This document shows, piece by piece, positions 7,667-15,700 of a stretch of DNA of 35,528 bases; within the stretch, counting starts at the first letter, position 1; the number at the start of each line of letters is the position of its first letter. Both the position numbers and the translations under genes were made by a program. Below the pieces are notes generated by a model that saw only the letters and a program-made list of their open reading frames with translations, was not told the DNA's origin and ran no database searches. This stretch comes from Roseisalinus antarcticus (lineage in GTDB: Bacteria > Pseudomonadota > Alphaproteobacteria > Rhodobacterales > Rhodobacteraceae): contig NZ_FWFZ01000034.1 of the NCBI RefSeq assembly GCF_900172355.1, positions 1 through 35,528 of the forward strand. Direction: 5' to 3'.

Positions 7667-9783
7667 ATCCGAACTCCAAGGCGAAACGCACGGCGCGCGT
7701 GCTGGTACTGGCGACAATCGCCATCATGGCTGCGATCCTGACGTGGCACAATACGTTGCGGCCGCAAGCCAGCGAGCCGGTGCCCAGCGGTGACTTGGTG
7801 GAGCTTGTACCGGGTGAAGCCGTCGGCGACCTTTACCGCCGCATGGTGCGCGTTCCCGATATCAACACGCCCTGCCCGGGCCCCTTGGGCGTTGCGCTGC
7901 TGGAGACCGAGATTCTGCCCCCCGACGGTTGGGCCTGCCTCAGGTTGGTCAACCGCTCAGAGGATCCCGGCGTCTGGCGCATCGACATGAACGGCATCAG
8001 CACCGGTTACGTTGTTTTCCACATCGTGCGCAAAACGAGCGAACAGCAGGTCCTGACCCATCTGCCGGAGACCGCCATTTCCGATCGTGAGACCGGAACA
8101 AGAAGGCTCGCGTCCGCGCCGTTTGCCGTGGCCGGTGGCGAAATGATCGAGATCTGGGCAACCTTTCCCAATCCCGGCAATTTTCAAGTGACGACGCCAA
8201 CGTTGCGGCCCGAGCTGGATTTCGACGCCGAGATGGTGGCGGACGCACACACTTACGGCGGTCTTATGGGCGCGTCCGGGTTGCTGGCGGCGTTCTTCAT
8301 TGCGTTCGCGGCTCTGCTGCAAACCAGACCGGCGCGGGTGTATGCCCTGTATTTCGGCTTACTGCTCCTGTTGATCGCCGTGCAGACAGGCTATCTCGCG
8401 AGCGTGCTGTCATTGCCGCTGGGACTAGCGACCGGCCCGTGGACACTGCTCATTGGCATCATCATCGCGCTCGTTCATCTTCGGTTCGTCGCGGCGTTCG
8501 TTTTCGAAGCCTTGCCGGGCCATTATTTCGCACTGGTGGGCCGGCGGTTGCACCGCATCGCGCTTGTGCTTCTGGGCCTCAGCATCCTGATCATGCTCGC
8601 CGTGGCCGGGGTTGCCATTCTGACGCTGCTTGATGTGCTGACGTCGGTCGATCCGAATGTAGCGACACAGATTTTGTCAATTACCGTTCAGCTTTCCTCG
8701 TCCGCGGTTAGCGGCGGGTTCGCGCTGCTTGGCGCGCTCCATGCGATCTGGGCGGGGCGCGTGCTGATTGGCGAACGCGCTCCGGGTGCGGGCCTGTTTG
8801 CTCTGGGCGCCGTGATGCTTCTGGGCGCGTCCATCATGGTGGCGCTCGGTCCTGTCCTCTCACCCGTCATTGATATTCAGATCGCCTTCTCCGTCATGCT
8901 CTTTGCGGATGCGCTGGTGTTTGCCGCCGCCATAGTGTTGCAGACGTTCGGTCTGCGGAGCCAGCGCGACAACGCAATGGAGGCGGAGTTGGCCGCCTCG
9001 CAGGAGCAGCTCCGACTGTCCGAGACGCTGCTGGCGGCGCATCAGGACCTCGACCAGGCCCGACGCCTCGCGGAGACCCATCGCACCCGCCTTGCCCATA
9101 CGAGCCACGACCTGCGACAGCCCCTTATGTCGCTACAGCTGGCCCTAACGGAAGCCGACACAGCGCCGTCGGCCCTGCGCGAGCGCCTTTCAAGTGGTCT
9201 CGACTATCTGCGCGAGGTGCTGAGCGAGAGCATGACCGACGGCCGACCGGACACCGCAGTCAGTGGGACCGGCACCGACGGGTCCGCCGAGCCAGTGCCC
9301 TTGTCCCTGCTCATGACGAACGCCGTGCGGATGTTCGGCGATGAAGCGCGGGCGAAAGGCCTGACCCTCCGCGCCGTTGACAGCGAACTGTCCGTTCGTG
9401 CCGATCCCGTAGCGTTGATCCGGATGCTGTCGAACCTGGTCTCGAATGCAGTGAAATATACCGACAAGGGCGCGGTGCTGATCGGGCCGCGGCGGAAGAA
9501 TGGTTCGATTGCAATCGAAGTGCGAGATAGCGGGCCGGGAATGAGCGCCGAGGAAGTCGTGGCGATCCGCGAAAGCTACACACGCGGCGCACAGGCCCAT
9601 GCCGCCGACGGGGAGGGGATCGGGCTGGCCAGCGTAGAGGCGCTGACGCGCGAGAACGGGCTGTCCCTCACAATTCGCAGCGCTCCGGGGCGAGGCACCT
9701 GCATGGCGATCGAGGGGCTTGCAGCGGTCGACGAGCAGGAGGAGCAGGACGCGGGCGCAGCGGTCCAAGCGCTCAGCACCTAG
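7654..9783 (+). CDS. 7TM-type sensor histidine kinase
   Basis: A 709-residue membrane kinase. A signal-anchor (VLVLATIAIMAAILTW, ~17-32) precedes a periplasmic beta domain (~45-195) that fits the 7TMR-DISM extracellular type, then a 7-helix membrane block from ~200 to ~430, a short coiled coil, and the kinase core. The phosphoacceptor is His485 in TSHDLRQPLMSLQ; the ATPase shows the N-box NLVSNAVKYT (~595), G1 box VRDSGPGMS and G2 box GEGIGLASV (~652). Such kinases sense ligands outside the membrane and phosphorylate a response regulator, here the divergent LuxR-type protein at 7022-7666. The start ATG at 7654 lies inside the 5' end of that gene. A symmetrical hairpin at 9812-9838 follows the stop. 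Confidence 0.93.
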   Translation: MQEPNPNSKAKRTARVLVLATIAIMAAILTWHNTLRPQASEPVPSGDLVELVPGEAVGDLYRRMVRVPDINTPCPGPLGVALLETEILPPDGWACLRLVNRSEDPGVWRIDMNGISTGYVVFHIVRKTSEQQVLTHLPETAISDRETGTRRLASAPFAVAGGEMIEIWATFPNPGNFQVTTPTLRPELDFDAEMVADAHTYGGLMGASGLLAAFFIAFAALLQTRPARVYALYFGLLLLLIAVQTGYLASVLSLPLGLATGPWTLLIGIIIALVHLRFVAAFVFEALPGHYFALVGRRLHRIALVLLGLSILIMLAVAGVAILTLLDVLTSVDPNVATQILSITVQLSSSAVSGGFALLGALHAIWAGRVLIGERAPGAGLFALGAVMLLGASIMVALGPVLSPVIDIQIAFSVMLFADALVFAAAIVLQTFGLRSQRDNAMEAELAASQEQLRLSETLLAAHQDLDQARRLAETHRTRLAHTSHDLRQPLMSLQLALTEADTAPSALRERLSSGLDYLREVLSESMTDGRPDTAVSGTGTDGSAEPVPLSLLMTNAVRMFGDEARAKGLTLRAVDSELSVRADPVALIRMLSNLVSNAVKYTDKGAVLIGPRRKNGSIAIEVRDSGPGMSAEEVVAIRESYTRGAQAHAADGEGIGLASVEALTRENGLSLTIRSAPGRGTCMAIEGLAAVDEQEEQDAGAAVQALST

Positions 9784-9811
9784 CGTTACGCGAGGTATCG
9801 GCTCAAAACGA

Positions 9812-9838
9812 CTGCGGCGCGGAAGATCCGCGTCGCAG
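9812..9838. terminator. bidirectional hairpin between convergent genes
   Basis: CTGCGGCGCGG and CCGCGTCGCAG form an 11-pair stem (one G-T) around AAGAT. It sits between the 3' ends of the kinase (plus) and the small exported protein at 9874 (minus). On the minus strand the stem is followed by TCGTTTTGAG, a short U-tract; on the plus strand there is none, so termination should be stronger for the minus-strand gene. Confidence 0.55.
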
Positions 9839-9873
9839 CGATAGTCTGAAATGTCTGGCGTGCCCGCCTCAGG

Positions 9874-10200
9874 TCAGCAGCGGTGCAGCCAGATCGTCCG
9901 GCTGCCGTCCTGCCAGGAGGCGTCCCCGTTCGAGAAGAACGAATAGATCGCGCCGGTTTCGCCGACATAGCGATGGGTGTTGCGGACGCGGTCGTAGTAA
10001 AGCGAATTGCCCGGGCGACCGGCGGGATGTGCCCGGAAGCCCTCGCTCATATCACCGACGAAGACGTTGATGCCGTCGTTCTCGTAAAAGCAATATGTCT
10101 GCGCCTGCTGTGCCTGGGCGGGATCGGAGGTCACGGCAAGGCCTGCACCGGCGAGACAAGCGGCGACAGCGATGTTGCGGATCATGTTAAGGGTGGTCAT
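9874..10200 (-). CDS. small exported protein, 108 aa
   Basis: A 108-residue protein with a signal peptide (MIRNIAVAACLAGAGLA then AQAQQA, cleavage near residue 30). The mature part is ~78 residues, rich in aromatic residues (TYCFYENDGINVF, NSLYYDRV, YSFFSNGDASW) and has two cysteines, one near the mature N-terminus (TYC) and one at the C-terminus (WLHRC), which could form a disulfide closing a small beta domain. GGAG lies 8 bases before the ATG at 10200. Upstream is a possible operator (10261-10281). I do not recognise the family. It lies next to the two-component pair and could be one of its outputs, but nothing in the sequence proves it. Confidence 0.75.
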   Translation of the reverse strand: MTTLNMIRNIAVAACLAGAGLAVTSDPAQAQQAQTYCFYENDGINVFVGDMSEGFRAHPAGRPGNSLYYDRVRNTHRYVGETGAIYSFFSNGDASWQDGSRTIWLHRC

Positions 10201-10260
10201 CTTGGTTTCTCCATTGATTGAATGTTGCGATGACACTTTTCTAAAGATCGCTCGCTGAGC

Positions 10261-10281
10261 AGGGTATAAGGTCAACACCCT
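10261..10281 (-). promoter_or_regulatory. inverted repeat with -35-like TTGACC upstream of the 108-aa gene
   Basis: AGGGT and ACCCT are separated by 11 bases and enclose, on the minus strand, TTGACC, a -35-like hexamer about 60-75 bases before the ATG at 10200. A good -10 box at 17 bases is not obvious. It is a candidate promoter/operator only. The rest of 10201-10543 shows nothing beyond the hairpin at 10497-10517. Confidence 0.25.
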
Positions 10282-10496
10282 AATCGATCGGGCTTTCCTG
10301 AGGGAGCCACCCCCGCCGTCGCCGCAATTCGAAGCCCATCCCGGCACCATCGCGCTTTGACGGGCCAGCCTTCGTGCCCTGCGCGTCGGGATGGGTCGTA
10401 AGCGGGGCGGGGCCACCATCTGATAGCCAAAGTGCACTCCAGAAAAACGGAGCACCGCATTCCGGTGTCGGATCAGGGTGCGCAATAACGCAACGA

Positions 10497-10517
10497 TCCC
10501 ACGGCAGTGCCGCGGGA
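10497..10517 (-). terminator. hairpin downstream of the 154-aa exported protein gene
   Basis: TCCC-A-CGGC and GCCG-C-GGGA pair around AGT with one mismatch. Read on the minus strand it lies 26 bases past the stop at 10544 and is followed by TCGTTGCGTTATT, a weak U-rich tail. It is plausible as an intrinsic terminator but not strong. Confidence 0.35.
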
Positions 10518-10543
10518 CCGGAACACAGGACGTTGGTGCGATA

Positions 10544-11008
10544 TCAGGGCTGCTGCGCGATGATCTCGCCCGTTGTCCGGTTTACGGTGATGTCCAGGGG
10601 GCGGCGGACGAAGTCTCCTCCGCTCCCATTACCCGGCTGTTGCACGTCGATCCGTAGGATCACCTCCGAGGGCGACGAAAGATGCAGGTCGAGCGTGTCG
10701 AAATATAGGCCGGAGAAGCCGAAGTTCGGACCGAGCCCGACGATTCCGCAGGCCTCATGGCCAGACTCCCCTCCGATCTCCACGAGCCGGACCGTCACCA
10801 TCACAAGCGCCCATCCGAGGGCCGGCTCCCCGATGTCCAAGCCGATGACCCGCACCCCCACATCGTCGAACGCGCTTTGGAACGCGGGGCCCATGGTATT
10901 CTGGGCGCTGGCGATCCGACCCTCGCAGGGCAGGACCACGGCGTCGTTGGCCGCAGCGGCGCACGGCAGCGCCAGAGCGGTTAGGATCGTGGCGAGAAAG
11001 CGTTTCAT
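10544..11008 (-). CDS. exported hypothetical protein, 154 aa
   Basis: A 154-residue protein beginning MKRFLATILTALALPCAAAA, a textbook signal peptide with cleavage near residue 21-22 (AAA-ND). The mature part is beta-rich (VRVIGLDIGEPALGWALVMV, SSPSEVILRIDVQQP) and has two cysteines (VVLPCEGR and HEACGIVG). The start at 11008 is chosen for the signal peptide; the frame stays open upstream but that part looks non-coding. It has no recognised family. It lies 106 bases downstream of the gene at 11115-11612, which also encodes a small exported cysteine-containing protein, so the two may share a transcript. Confidence 0.7.
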   Translation of the reverse strand: MKRFLATILTALALPCAAAANDAVVLPCEGRIASAQNTMGPAFQSAFDDVGVRVIGLDIGEPALGWALVMVTVRLVEIGGESGHEACGIVGLGPNFGFSGLYFDTLDLHLSSPSEVILRIDVQQPGNGSGGDFVRRPLDITVNRTTGEIIAQQP

Positions 11009-11114
11009 GGCAAATCCGTTTCGGTTGATGTGTTCGGTCCGGTCCCGCGATTTGACGGGGCGGATCCTGATGGGACAGGCGGGCCGCCGAAAGACAGGCG
11101 CGACCAGTATGATG

Positions 11115-11612
11115 TCAGTCGCAGTCCCTTGTTGCGAAACACCGGAGGGTGGCGGCGCTTTGCAAAGGCGTGCTGAGCGGGCGGATCGACCCACCGCAAA
11201 GGCCGCCATACCCGATCAGACCGTCTTCGCCCTCCCACAAGATGAACGTGCGCAGTTGGAAGCGCCTGGGTGCGTGACCGCAGTATCCACTCTCGCAGGT
11301 CACATCCACGGTCACATCGACAAGGGCAGGCGTGGTTAAGCCGCCGTCGCCGGTCCGAACCCCCAGAAGGCGGTAGGTGACCGCGTAGGTTTGCATGTAG
11401 GGACTTGGCGGCGCCTGGTCGGTAACGCGCGCCTCCCCCCAATTGACAATCGACACCGGTATTCCGGAGATGACCACCGGCTCAAACCCCGCCTCGAAGA
11501 GATCTCCGATCATCGCGGGTGCACCGTACATGCCGCAAATGGTGGCAAGAGCGGGCATCGGCGATAGAGCGAGTAGAAGGATCACTGCCTGTGCGGCTTT
11601 ACGTAGCCCCAT
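11115..11612 (-). CDS. exported cysteine-containing hypothetical protein, 165 aa
   Basis: A 165-residue protein starting MGLRKAAQAVILLLALSPMP with a signal peptide cleaved near ALA-TICG. The mature protein has six cysteines: one just after the cleavage site (TICGMYG), a pair in VTCESGYCGHAPR, one in GGLCGGS and two at the end (LRCFATRDC). They probably form disulfides in the periplasm. The rest is beta-rich (MQTYAVTYRLLGVRT, VDVTVDVT). The ATG at 11612 is selected because it places the signal peptide at the N-terminus. No family recognised. Confidence 0.7.
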   Translation of the reverse strand: MGLRKAAQAVILLLALSPMPALATICGMYGAPAMIGDLFEAGFEPVVISGIPVSIVNWGEARVTDQAPPSPYMQTYAVTYRLLGVRTGDGGLTTPALVDVTVDVTCESGYCGHAPRRFQLRTFILWEGEDGLIGYGGLCGGSIRPLSTPLQSAATLRCFATRDCD

Positions 11613-11892
11613 GGATTGGCTCCTGGTTTCGGCTCCGGGATGACCCGGGAGGGTTGCGATCGACTGCGACACGCGCAGGGCATTTCGAAGCAACGTCGCG
11701 GGCGGCATCGAGTTTAGCCCTTCGTACGACGGCACGATGTAAGATTACGGGGCCGGGCTCCGCCAAACGATGAGGCTGCTCCCTCATACTGGCGGCTCAT
11801 TCACCAACTCGGTCCGTAGGCCTGCGCAACCGGAGTCAACAGCGGGAAATCTAGGACGCGGTACTCTTTGTTTCGGGCTCAATCCCGATTTA

Positions 11893-12093
11893 CTACGCGG
11901 CGCGGCATCGCACCCGTAAAGGGCCGGTCTCCATGCCGACCCTCTCGAGGTCAGTGGTCCAGGTCGACAACCACTGGGTGATCGCATCCGGACTTGTCGT
12001 GACCTTGGACTCAGCCACGATTGCTCCATCATGGTCTACCACGCAAATTGCCGTCTCATCCTGCGACACGTCGAGCGCTGCAAATATTGCCAT
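11893..12093 (-). pseudogene. IS110-family transposase, 5' fragment
   Basis: From the ATG at 12093 the product starts MAIFAALDVSQDETAICVVD and continues to WTTDLERVGMETGP. This is the N-terminal RuvC-like DEDD domain of IS110 transposases: the LDVSQ aspartate is the first catalytic acid and the ERVGMETGP segment carries the next acidic residue. Similarity stops abruptly after ETGPL, and the frame runs out within 7 more residues, leaving 66 of an expected ~330-400 residues. The C-terminal Tnp_20 domain with the catalytic serine is missing, so the element cannot encode its own recombinase. The break lies near 11915. Confidence 0.85.
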
Positions 12094-12400
12094 CGTAACC
12101 TCCGAGTTTGATGCCTCGGCACCGCACCGAAGCAATAATCCCATCCTGAACCAAAAGTCGCAGAAGGGTGGATATGGCGATTACACTAAGTGGTGTAATT
12201 CCGACGGTAGCGCGGGCTGAGCGGAGCCACGCGTAGCTCAGGCGAAGCCCGCGCGGGTTGCTGAGCGGCCATGGACGTTCTCCGGTAGGGATTGGGTTGC
12301 ACATGGGAACCTCCTGTCTGACGGTGGGAAAGACCCCAATCGTCAGCCCAGAAAGGCTAGCCACAAAGAAGAACAACGAAATGCACCCTAACGCTGCGAC
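12094..12400 (-). mobile_element. non-coding left end of the IS110 remnant, candidate bridge-RNA region
   Basis: In IS110-group elements the non-coding stretch 5' of the transposase carries the guide (bridge) RNA. Here that stretch is kept and is unusually structured: a perfect 7-bp inverted repeat ATTACAC/GTGTAAT (12180-12199) and a nested hairpin GCGCGGGCT/AGCCCGCGC with inner TGAGC/GCTCA (12210-12254). The exact outer end of the element is not determined; 12400 is approximate. Assignment as an RNA gene is inference from the family. Confidence 0.45.
12210..12254. other. nested inverted repeat in IS110 left end
   Basis: GCGCGGGCT (12210-12218) pairs with AGCCCGCGC (12246-12254), and TGAGC (12218-12222) pairs with GCTCA (12236-12240) inside it, giving a two-part stem of about 13 pairs. 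It is the strongest fold in the 12.1-12.7 kb stretch and would form in RNA from either strand. Confidence 0.6.
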
Positions 12401-12714
12401 TGGACGCCAATGCCGCGGAGCGGCTTAGTCCTCCCGCCCCTCGTGTCGAATGCTGCGTCGCAGAAATTCGATAAAGCCGCGTCATGGCCGTTGTTGAGAT
12501 GTGTTCCGATTTCAGTTCCATTTGACCGAACGAGACTGGCATCGAAGTCAGTTTGGACAATCAAAAAAATTGTTCCAAAACAAAACTTTACAACCTGAAC
12601 ACCAAAAAGACGTAGTCATCAGCTTCAGAGAACATTGGCCAAGAGAGAACAATTAAACGCCATTCCCAGCATTGGCGGTGCTTAGCCCCTCCCGCATAAC
12701 CCTCGAAAACAACG
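12401..12714. other. gene-free stretch, nothing recognised
   Basis: I see no frame with a believable start, ribosome binding site and protein-like composition. The stretch is AT-richer than its surroundings, especially 12555-12610. It lies between the IS110 remnant and the terminator of the large minus-strand operon and may be debris from the insertion. Confidence 0.4.
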
Positions 12715-12738
12715 GAAAAATCCGGCCGCAGCCGGATC
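12715..12738 (-). terminator. intrinsic terminator of the 13-gene envelope operon
   Basis: TCCGGC (12721-12726) and GCCGGA (12731-12736) form a perfect GC-rich stem around a 4-base loop, extended by an A-T pair on each side. Read on the minus strand the stem is followed at once by TTTTTCCG, the standard layout of a Rho-independent terminator. It lies ~295 bases past the stop of the last operon gene (13032) and no convincing gene lies between. Confidence 0.75.
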
Positions 12739-13031
12739 AAGAGAACACTTTCGCGAGGGCAAGTGGCGGAGGGAACGGGACTGAAAGACAACCTTCTCTA
12801 CCCCTAAGGCATTGATATCTCGTGGTCTGAAAGTGGCTCGAATAATCATCGGGTTAATGTGTGACCGACATCGAAACATGCAGGCGACGCCAATCTGCAT
12901 GTGTGCGCCCCTACCAGCAGTCGCTGAGGAACCAGTTAAACAACTTGCGAATAGCCACTCGCCTTTCCAACGCCCACTCTCTTTGCCATTGAGTTGCGAG
13001 CGTCCGCATCCAACAGACGTGAACCCGTACT

Positions 13032-13574
13032 CTAGACACTCCCGAGCAACGCGAAAAGTGAGAACAAGGAGAGCACCCATGCGCTGGCTGCCAACAACGG
13101 GGCGTTGGGCGGAGAAGCGCGGACGACGATCCTACTAAGGACGATAAATAGTGCGCCAAAGGCGGCACCCCCCACTGCCACTAGCCAAGTAGAGTCTGGC
13201 CGACCCAGGCAAATTCCAAGCAACAAGAGCGCAGGAAGCATGGCCATATTATCCCGCGTCGGCTCGGCCATGACCTCGTAGGCCGCCAATAGAAGTGCCG
13301 TGAGACCTGCGAGTGCCAAATACCCGGCAAAACTCGCTCCAATGAGTTGGGTCGCGGCCGACAATAGGAAGGCAACACCGCCAACAAGACCCAAGGCCCT
13401 AAGGACAAGAAGCGGATCTGACCGCATCAGAAAGCCGGCAAGCGTGAGATACCAAAGAGCAGATAAGGCTTTCGGTTCGGCGAGCGCTGAGAAACTGCCG
13501 AGAATAAGAATGCTGACCAGGCCCGCCGCCCCGAAACTCGCAAGCAGGACTATGGCGGCAAGGCGAGAGATCAC
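13032..13574 (-). CDS. polytopic membrane protein, operon gene 13
   Basis: A 180-residue, very hydrophobic protein with about six TM helices, including MISRLAAIVLLASFGAAGLV at the N-terminus, YLTLAGFL, the LLLAAYEVMAE region and SAWVLSLFSLFALLGSV at the C-terminus. The start is a GTG (13574) that overlaps the TGA of the TPR-like gene upstream (GTGA), so it is translationally coupled to it. No family motif is recognised. Charged residues are few and lie in loops. As last gene of the operon it is likely an inner-membrane partner of the stator/ABC complex, an inference from position only. Confidence 0.75.
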   Translation of the reverse strand: MISRLAAIVLLASFGAAGLVSILILGSFSALAEPKALSALWYLTLAGFLMRSDPLLVLRALGLVGGVAFLLSAATQLIGASFAGYLALAGLTALLLAAYEVMAEPTRDNMAMLPALLLLGICLGRPDSTWLVAVGGAAFGALFIVLSRIVVRASPPNAPLLAASAWVLSLFSLFALLGSV

Positions 13575-14494
13575 GGCTCACTCCTCGTTAATGCCAACGC
13601 CTCAGCCAGGAGCGGACGGAATGAGGCTGCACTACCGATGAGGCTTTCCGTGCACGAAAACGCGCCACATCGGCGTTCCAGCGCTGCAAGGCTAGCAAGG
13701 GCAGCACCGGGCAGGCCAAGCCAGTTTTCCAGCACGGCCCGCAGGTAATCGCATTCCGCCGTGCGGCAGCCGAGACGTTCAACCTCCCGCAGCAGGCTTT
13801 GTGCGTAGCTTCGCGCACCGCGGATATTGCTTAGCGCCAGCAGCGCATGACCAGCCGCCTCCGTCGAAGCGCCTCGCGCTGAAGCGACAAGGCCTAGTCG
13901 TGCGATCTCCAGAAGTGCGGGAATATGATCCGGAAATCGCTCCACGGCCGCGATTTGCGCAATCAGAGCGGTGTTCTCGTCGCCACGCTTGGCGGCCACG
14001 CGGCCGAGCAAATAGTGCGCATCCGCGGTGAAGCATGAGACGCCATCATCTAGGGACAGCGCGAACTGGGCTTCGCCCTCTGCTGCCTCGAGGTCACCTT
14101 CAGCGAGGGCCAAGCGTGCGAAATGCGTCGCCAGAAGTGCCCGGACACTGGCATCCCTTTCACTGATAGGTTGGTCGATCGCCGCTGCCAGTCGCATGGC
14201 TTCGGCTTGACTCCTAGCTGCGAGCACTACGGCGATCTGGCGGATCTGTAGCAGCCCCACCCGACCACTCGCTGTACGATCAGCATCTGGCGAAAGTTCC
14301 AAGCAGAACCGGCCAGTGATGTCCTTTGGGTCTTCAGACGGATCCTCCTGCAGCGCCTCCAATGTCGGATCGGGAGGCGGTGCCGGTGGCGGTGTGATTT
14401 CTTGCGCAAGGAGCCACGCTACCAACGCCGAGACCAGAAAGAGCCCGCAAAGGATTGCATAGTATCGCACAACGTGGCGCTGCTCCAAGTTCAT
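13571..14494 (-). CDS. membrane-anchored TPR-like protein, operon gene 12
   Basis: A 307-residue protein starting MNLEQRHVVRYYAILCGLFL: one N-terminal TM helix (~11-30), then a proline-rich linker (TPPPAPPPDPTLEA) and a periplasmic helical region of paired helices with TPR/Sel1-like composition (LLATHFARLALAEGDLEAA, DAHYLLGRVAAKRGDENTA, YLRAVLENWLGLPGAALASL). Six or more cysteines occur in that region, suiting an oxidising compartment. The start at 14494 forms an ATGA overlap with the gene upstream; an ATG 12 bases earlier is possible. TPR arrays are protein-binding scaffolds, so it may hold the exported proteins of the operon to the inner membrane. TPR assignment is from the helix pattern, not from a full consensus match. 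Confidence 0.75.
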   Translation of the reverse strand: MNLEQRHVVRYYAILCGLFLVSALVAWLLAQEITPPPAPPPDPTLEALQEDPSEDPKDITGRFCLELSPDADRTASGRVGLLQIRQIAVVLAARSQAEAMRLAAAIDQPISERDASVRALLATHFARLALAEGDLEAAEGEAQFALSLDDGVSCFTADAHYLLGRVAAKRGDENTALIAQIAAVERFPDHIPALLEIARLGLVASARGASTEAAGHALLALSNIRGARSYAQSLLREVERLGCRTAECDYLRAVLENWLGLPGAALASLAALERRCGAFSCTESLIGSAASFRPLLAEALALTRSEP

Positions 14495-15189
14495 GTGGCA
14501 GGACAACCCGGTCGCCCGAGGAGGGATCCGGGGCGGATGCGGATGGGATTAGGCTCGTTCCGCCAGGCTGCCACTGTACGTGTCCAAGGCTGCCATCGGA
14601 AGCACTCCCCCGCCTCCGTAAGCGATTGATAGATTGGTGAAAACCGCGCCAATCCATCTGGATATACGAAGAAATCCATAGGAGCCCCCTCGGGTATGCG
14701 AGCCCGAAGCTCGGCAAGGACGGCGTCCGGCGCATCGGCGCTGATCGCCGCCTCTTCCGGGATATCCGACACCTGGAAGGAATAGCTAAGCGAGAATTCA
14801 TGGTCGCTGCTCGGCGGCCGCAGCCGCATCGCCTCTGACACGGGTCCACCCAAAAAAAGCCCGCCCGGGAGGCTGACTGGTTCGCCTTCAGTAGCCGGCA
14901 TCAAGGCATCGAACAAACCGGCGATATTAACAACGGCGAACCCCTCCCCCGTCACCACCACGAAGGCGCCTTGGCGCACCAAGGGTTCAATAGTACGCGG
15001 TAGGAATGTGCCGGCGGCGTTCGCTGCCACGCTTTGTTGTTGGCCCTCAGCCGCGTCGGACGTCACCCGAGCAAGCAGCACAAATACCGTAAGCAGGATG
15101 AAGAGTGCCATCAGGTTGGCGACAATATCGCCGAGTCCTGCGATGTCGTCATCGGCCTGCTCGCCTAGGGATCGGGCGCGCCTAGCCAT
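14491..15189 (-). CDS. ExbD/MotB-like stator subunit 2, operon gene 11
   Basis: A 232-residue protein starting MARRARSLGEQADDDIAGLG. Asp21 sits at the start of a single TM helix (DIVANLMALFILLTVFVLLA, ~21-40), the position of the proton-carrying aspartate in MotB, ExbD and ZorB. The remaining ~190 residues are periplasmic, with a beta-alpha pattern (AFVVVTGEGFAVVNIAGLFD) and no OmpA-like peptidoglycan motif. The ATG at 15189 overlaps the previous gene by 8 bases. It would assemble with the MotA/ExbB-like channel at 15688-16395 and the second B-type subunit at 15182-15700. Family assignment rests on topology and aspartate position; sequence identity to ExbD is low. Confidence 0.75.
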   Translation of the reverse strand: MARRARSLGEQADDDIAGLGDIVANLMALFILLTVFVLLARVTSDAAEGQQQSVAANAAGTFLPRTIEPLVRQGAFVVVTGEGFAVVNIAGLFDALMPATEGEPVSLPGGLFLGGPVSEAMRLRPPSSDHEFSLSYSFQVSDIPEEAAISADAPDAVLAELRARIPEGAPMDFFVYPDGLARFSPIYQSLTEAGECFRWQPWTRTVAAWRNEPNPIRIRPGSLLGRPGCPAT

Positions 15190-15700
15190 TGCTTTCTTCC
15201 CAAGCTGCAAGGATCGCCTGCGCTTCCTCTGCGTCGGCGGCCGGGATTACGGTGAATTCGAGAGGAAGGAAATCATCGCTACTTGCAGCAGCCTCCGCGC
15301 TCAGGGTCGCATTGATCGCTTTCATCGTGTCGAATCCTTCGGGGAGCAGGACAAATCCCACCTTAAGCGGCGTCTGCACCGCTGCGACACGAGCGCTGAA
15401 AAAGGCCTTTACGGAGCTGCCGAGAGTGTTTTCGACATCATAGAGCCGGTCGATCTCTTCGCTGATTTCCGTTACCTCACCGGCCATGTGGATTTCTGCC
15501 CGGCCCATCTCAGGATCCTCGCTTCCATCGACGAGCACAACAGCGTCGAAGAGATAGGCGCTTTGGCTTTGGATCAACATGATGCGGATAGCAAAGATGA
15601 TGATGAATATCCCGAGGACACCAAAATTGACGTCAAGAAAACCAAGAGACGCAGGCGTGCCGGCATCAACAGCTGAACGTGCACGCCTCAACCCCGCCAT
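15182..15700 (-). CDS. ExbD/TolR-like stator subunit 1, operon gene 10
   Basis: A 172-residue protein with a basic cytoplasmic N-terminus, one TM helix with the motif LGFLDVNFGVLGIFIIIFAI (~19-38) and a ~125-residue periplasmic domain. FLDVNFGVLGIF resembles the FIDVMLVLLIIF signature of ExbD/TolR, making Asp23 the expected ion-carrying residue. The periplasmic part has an acidic helix (VTEISEEIDRLYDVENTLGS) and beta strands (KVGFVLLPEGF, PLEFTVIPA). The ATG at 15700 overlaps the channel gene upstream by 13 bases and the stop overlaps the second ExbD-like gene by 8. With that gene it gives two different B-type subunits for one A-type subunit. Confidence 0.8.
   Translation of the reverse strand: MAGLRRARSAVDAGTPASLGFLDVNFGVLGIFIIIFAIRIMLIQSQSAYLFDAVVLVDGSEDPEMGRAEIHMAGEVTEISEEIDRLYDVENTLGSSVKAFFSARVAAVQTPLKVGFVLLPEGFDTMKAINATLSAEAAASSDDFLPLEFTVIPAADAEEAQAILAAWEESNG

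Noticed and set aside
12056-12376. 106-residue minus-strand open frame
   Set aside because: It covers the structured IS110 left end and overlaps the transposase start in another frame; the composition does not look like a folded protein.
12682-13080. 132-residue minus-strand open frame past the last operon gene
   Set aside because: It runs through the intrinsic terminator, overlaps the operon's last gene and has no ribosome binding site.
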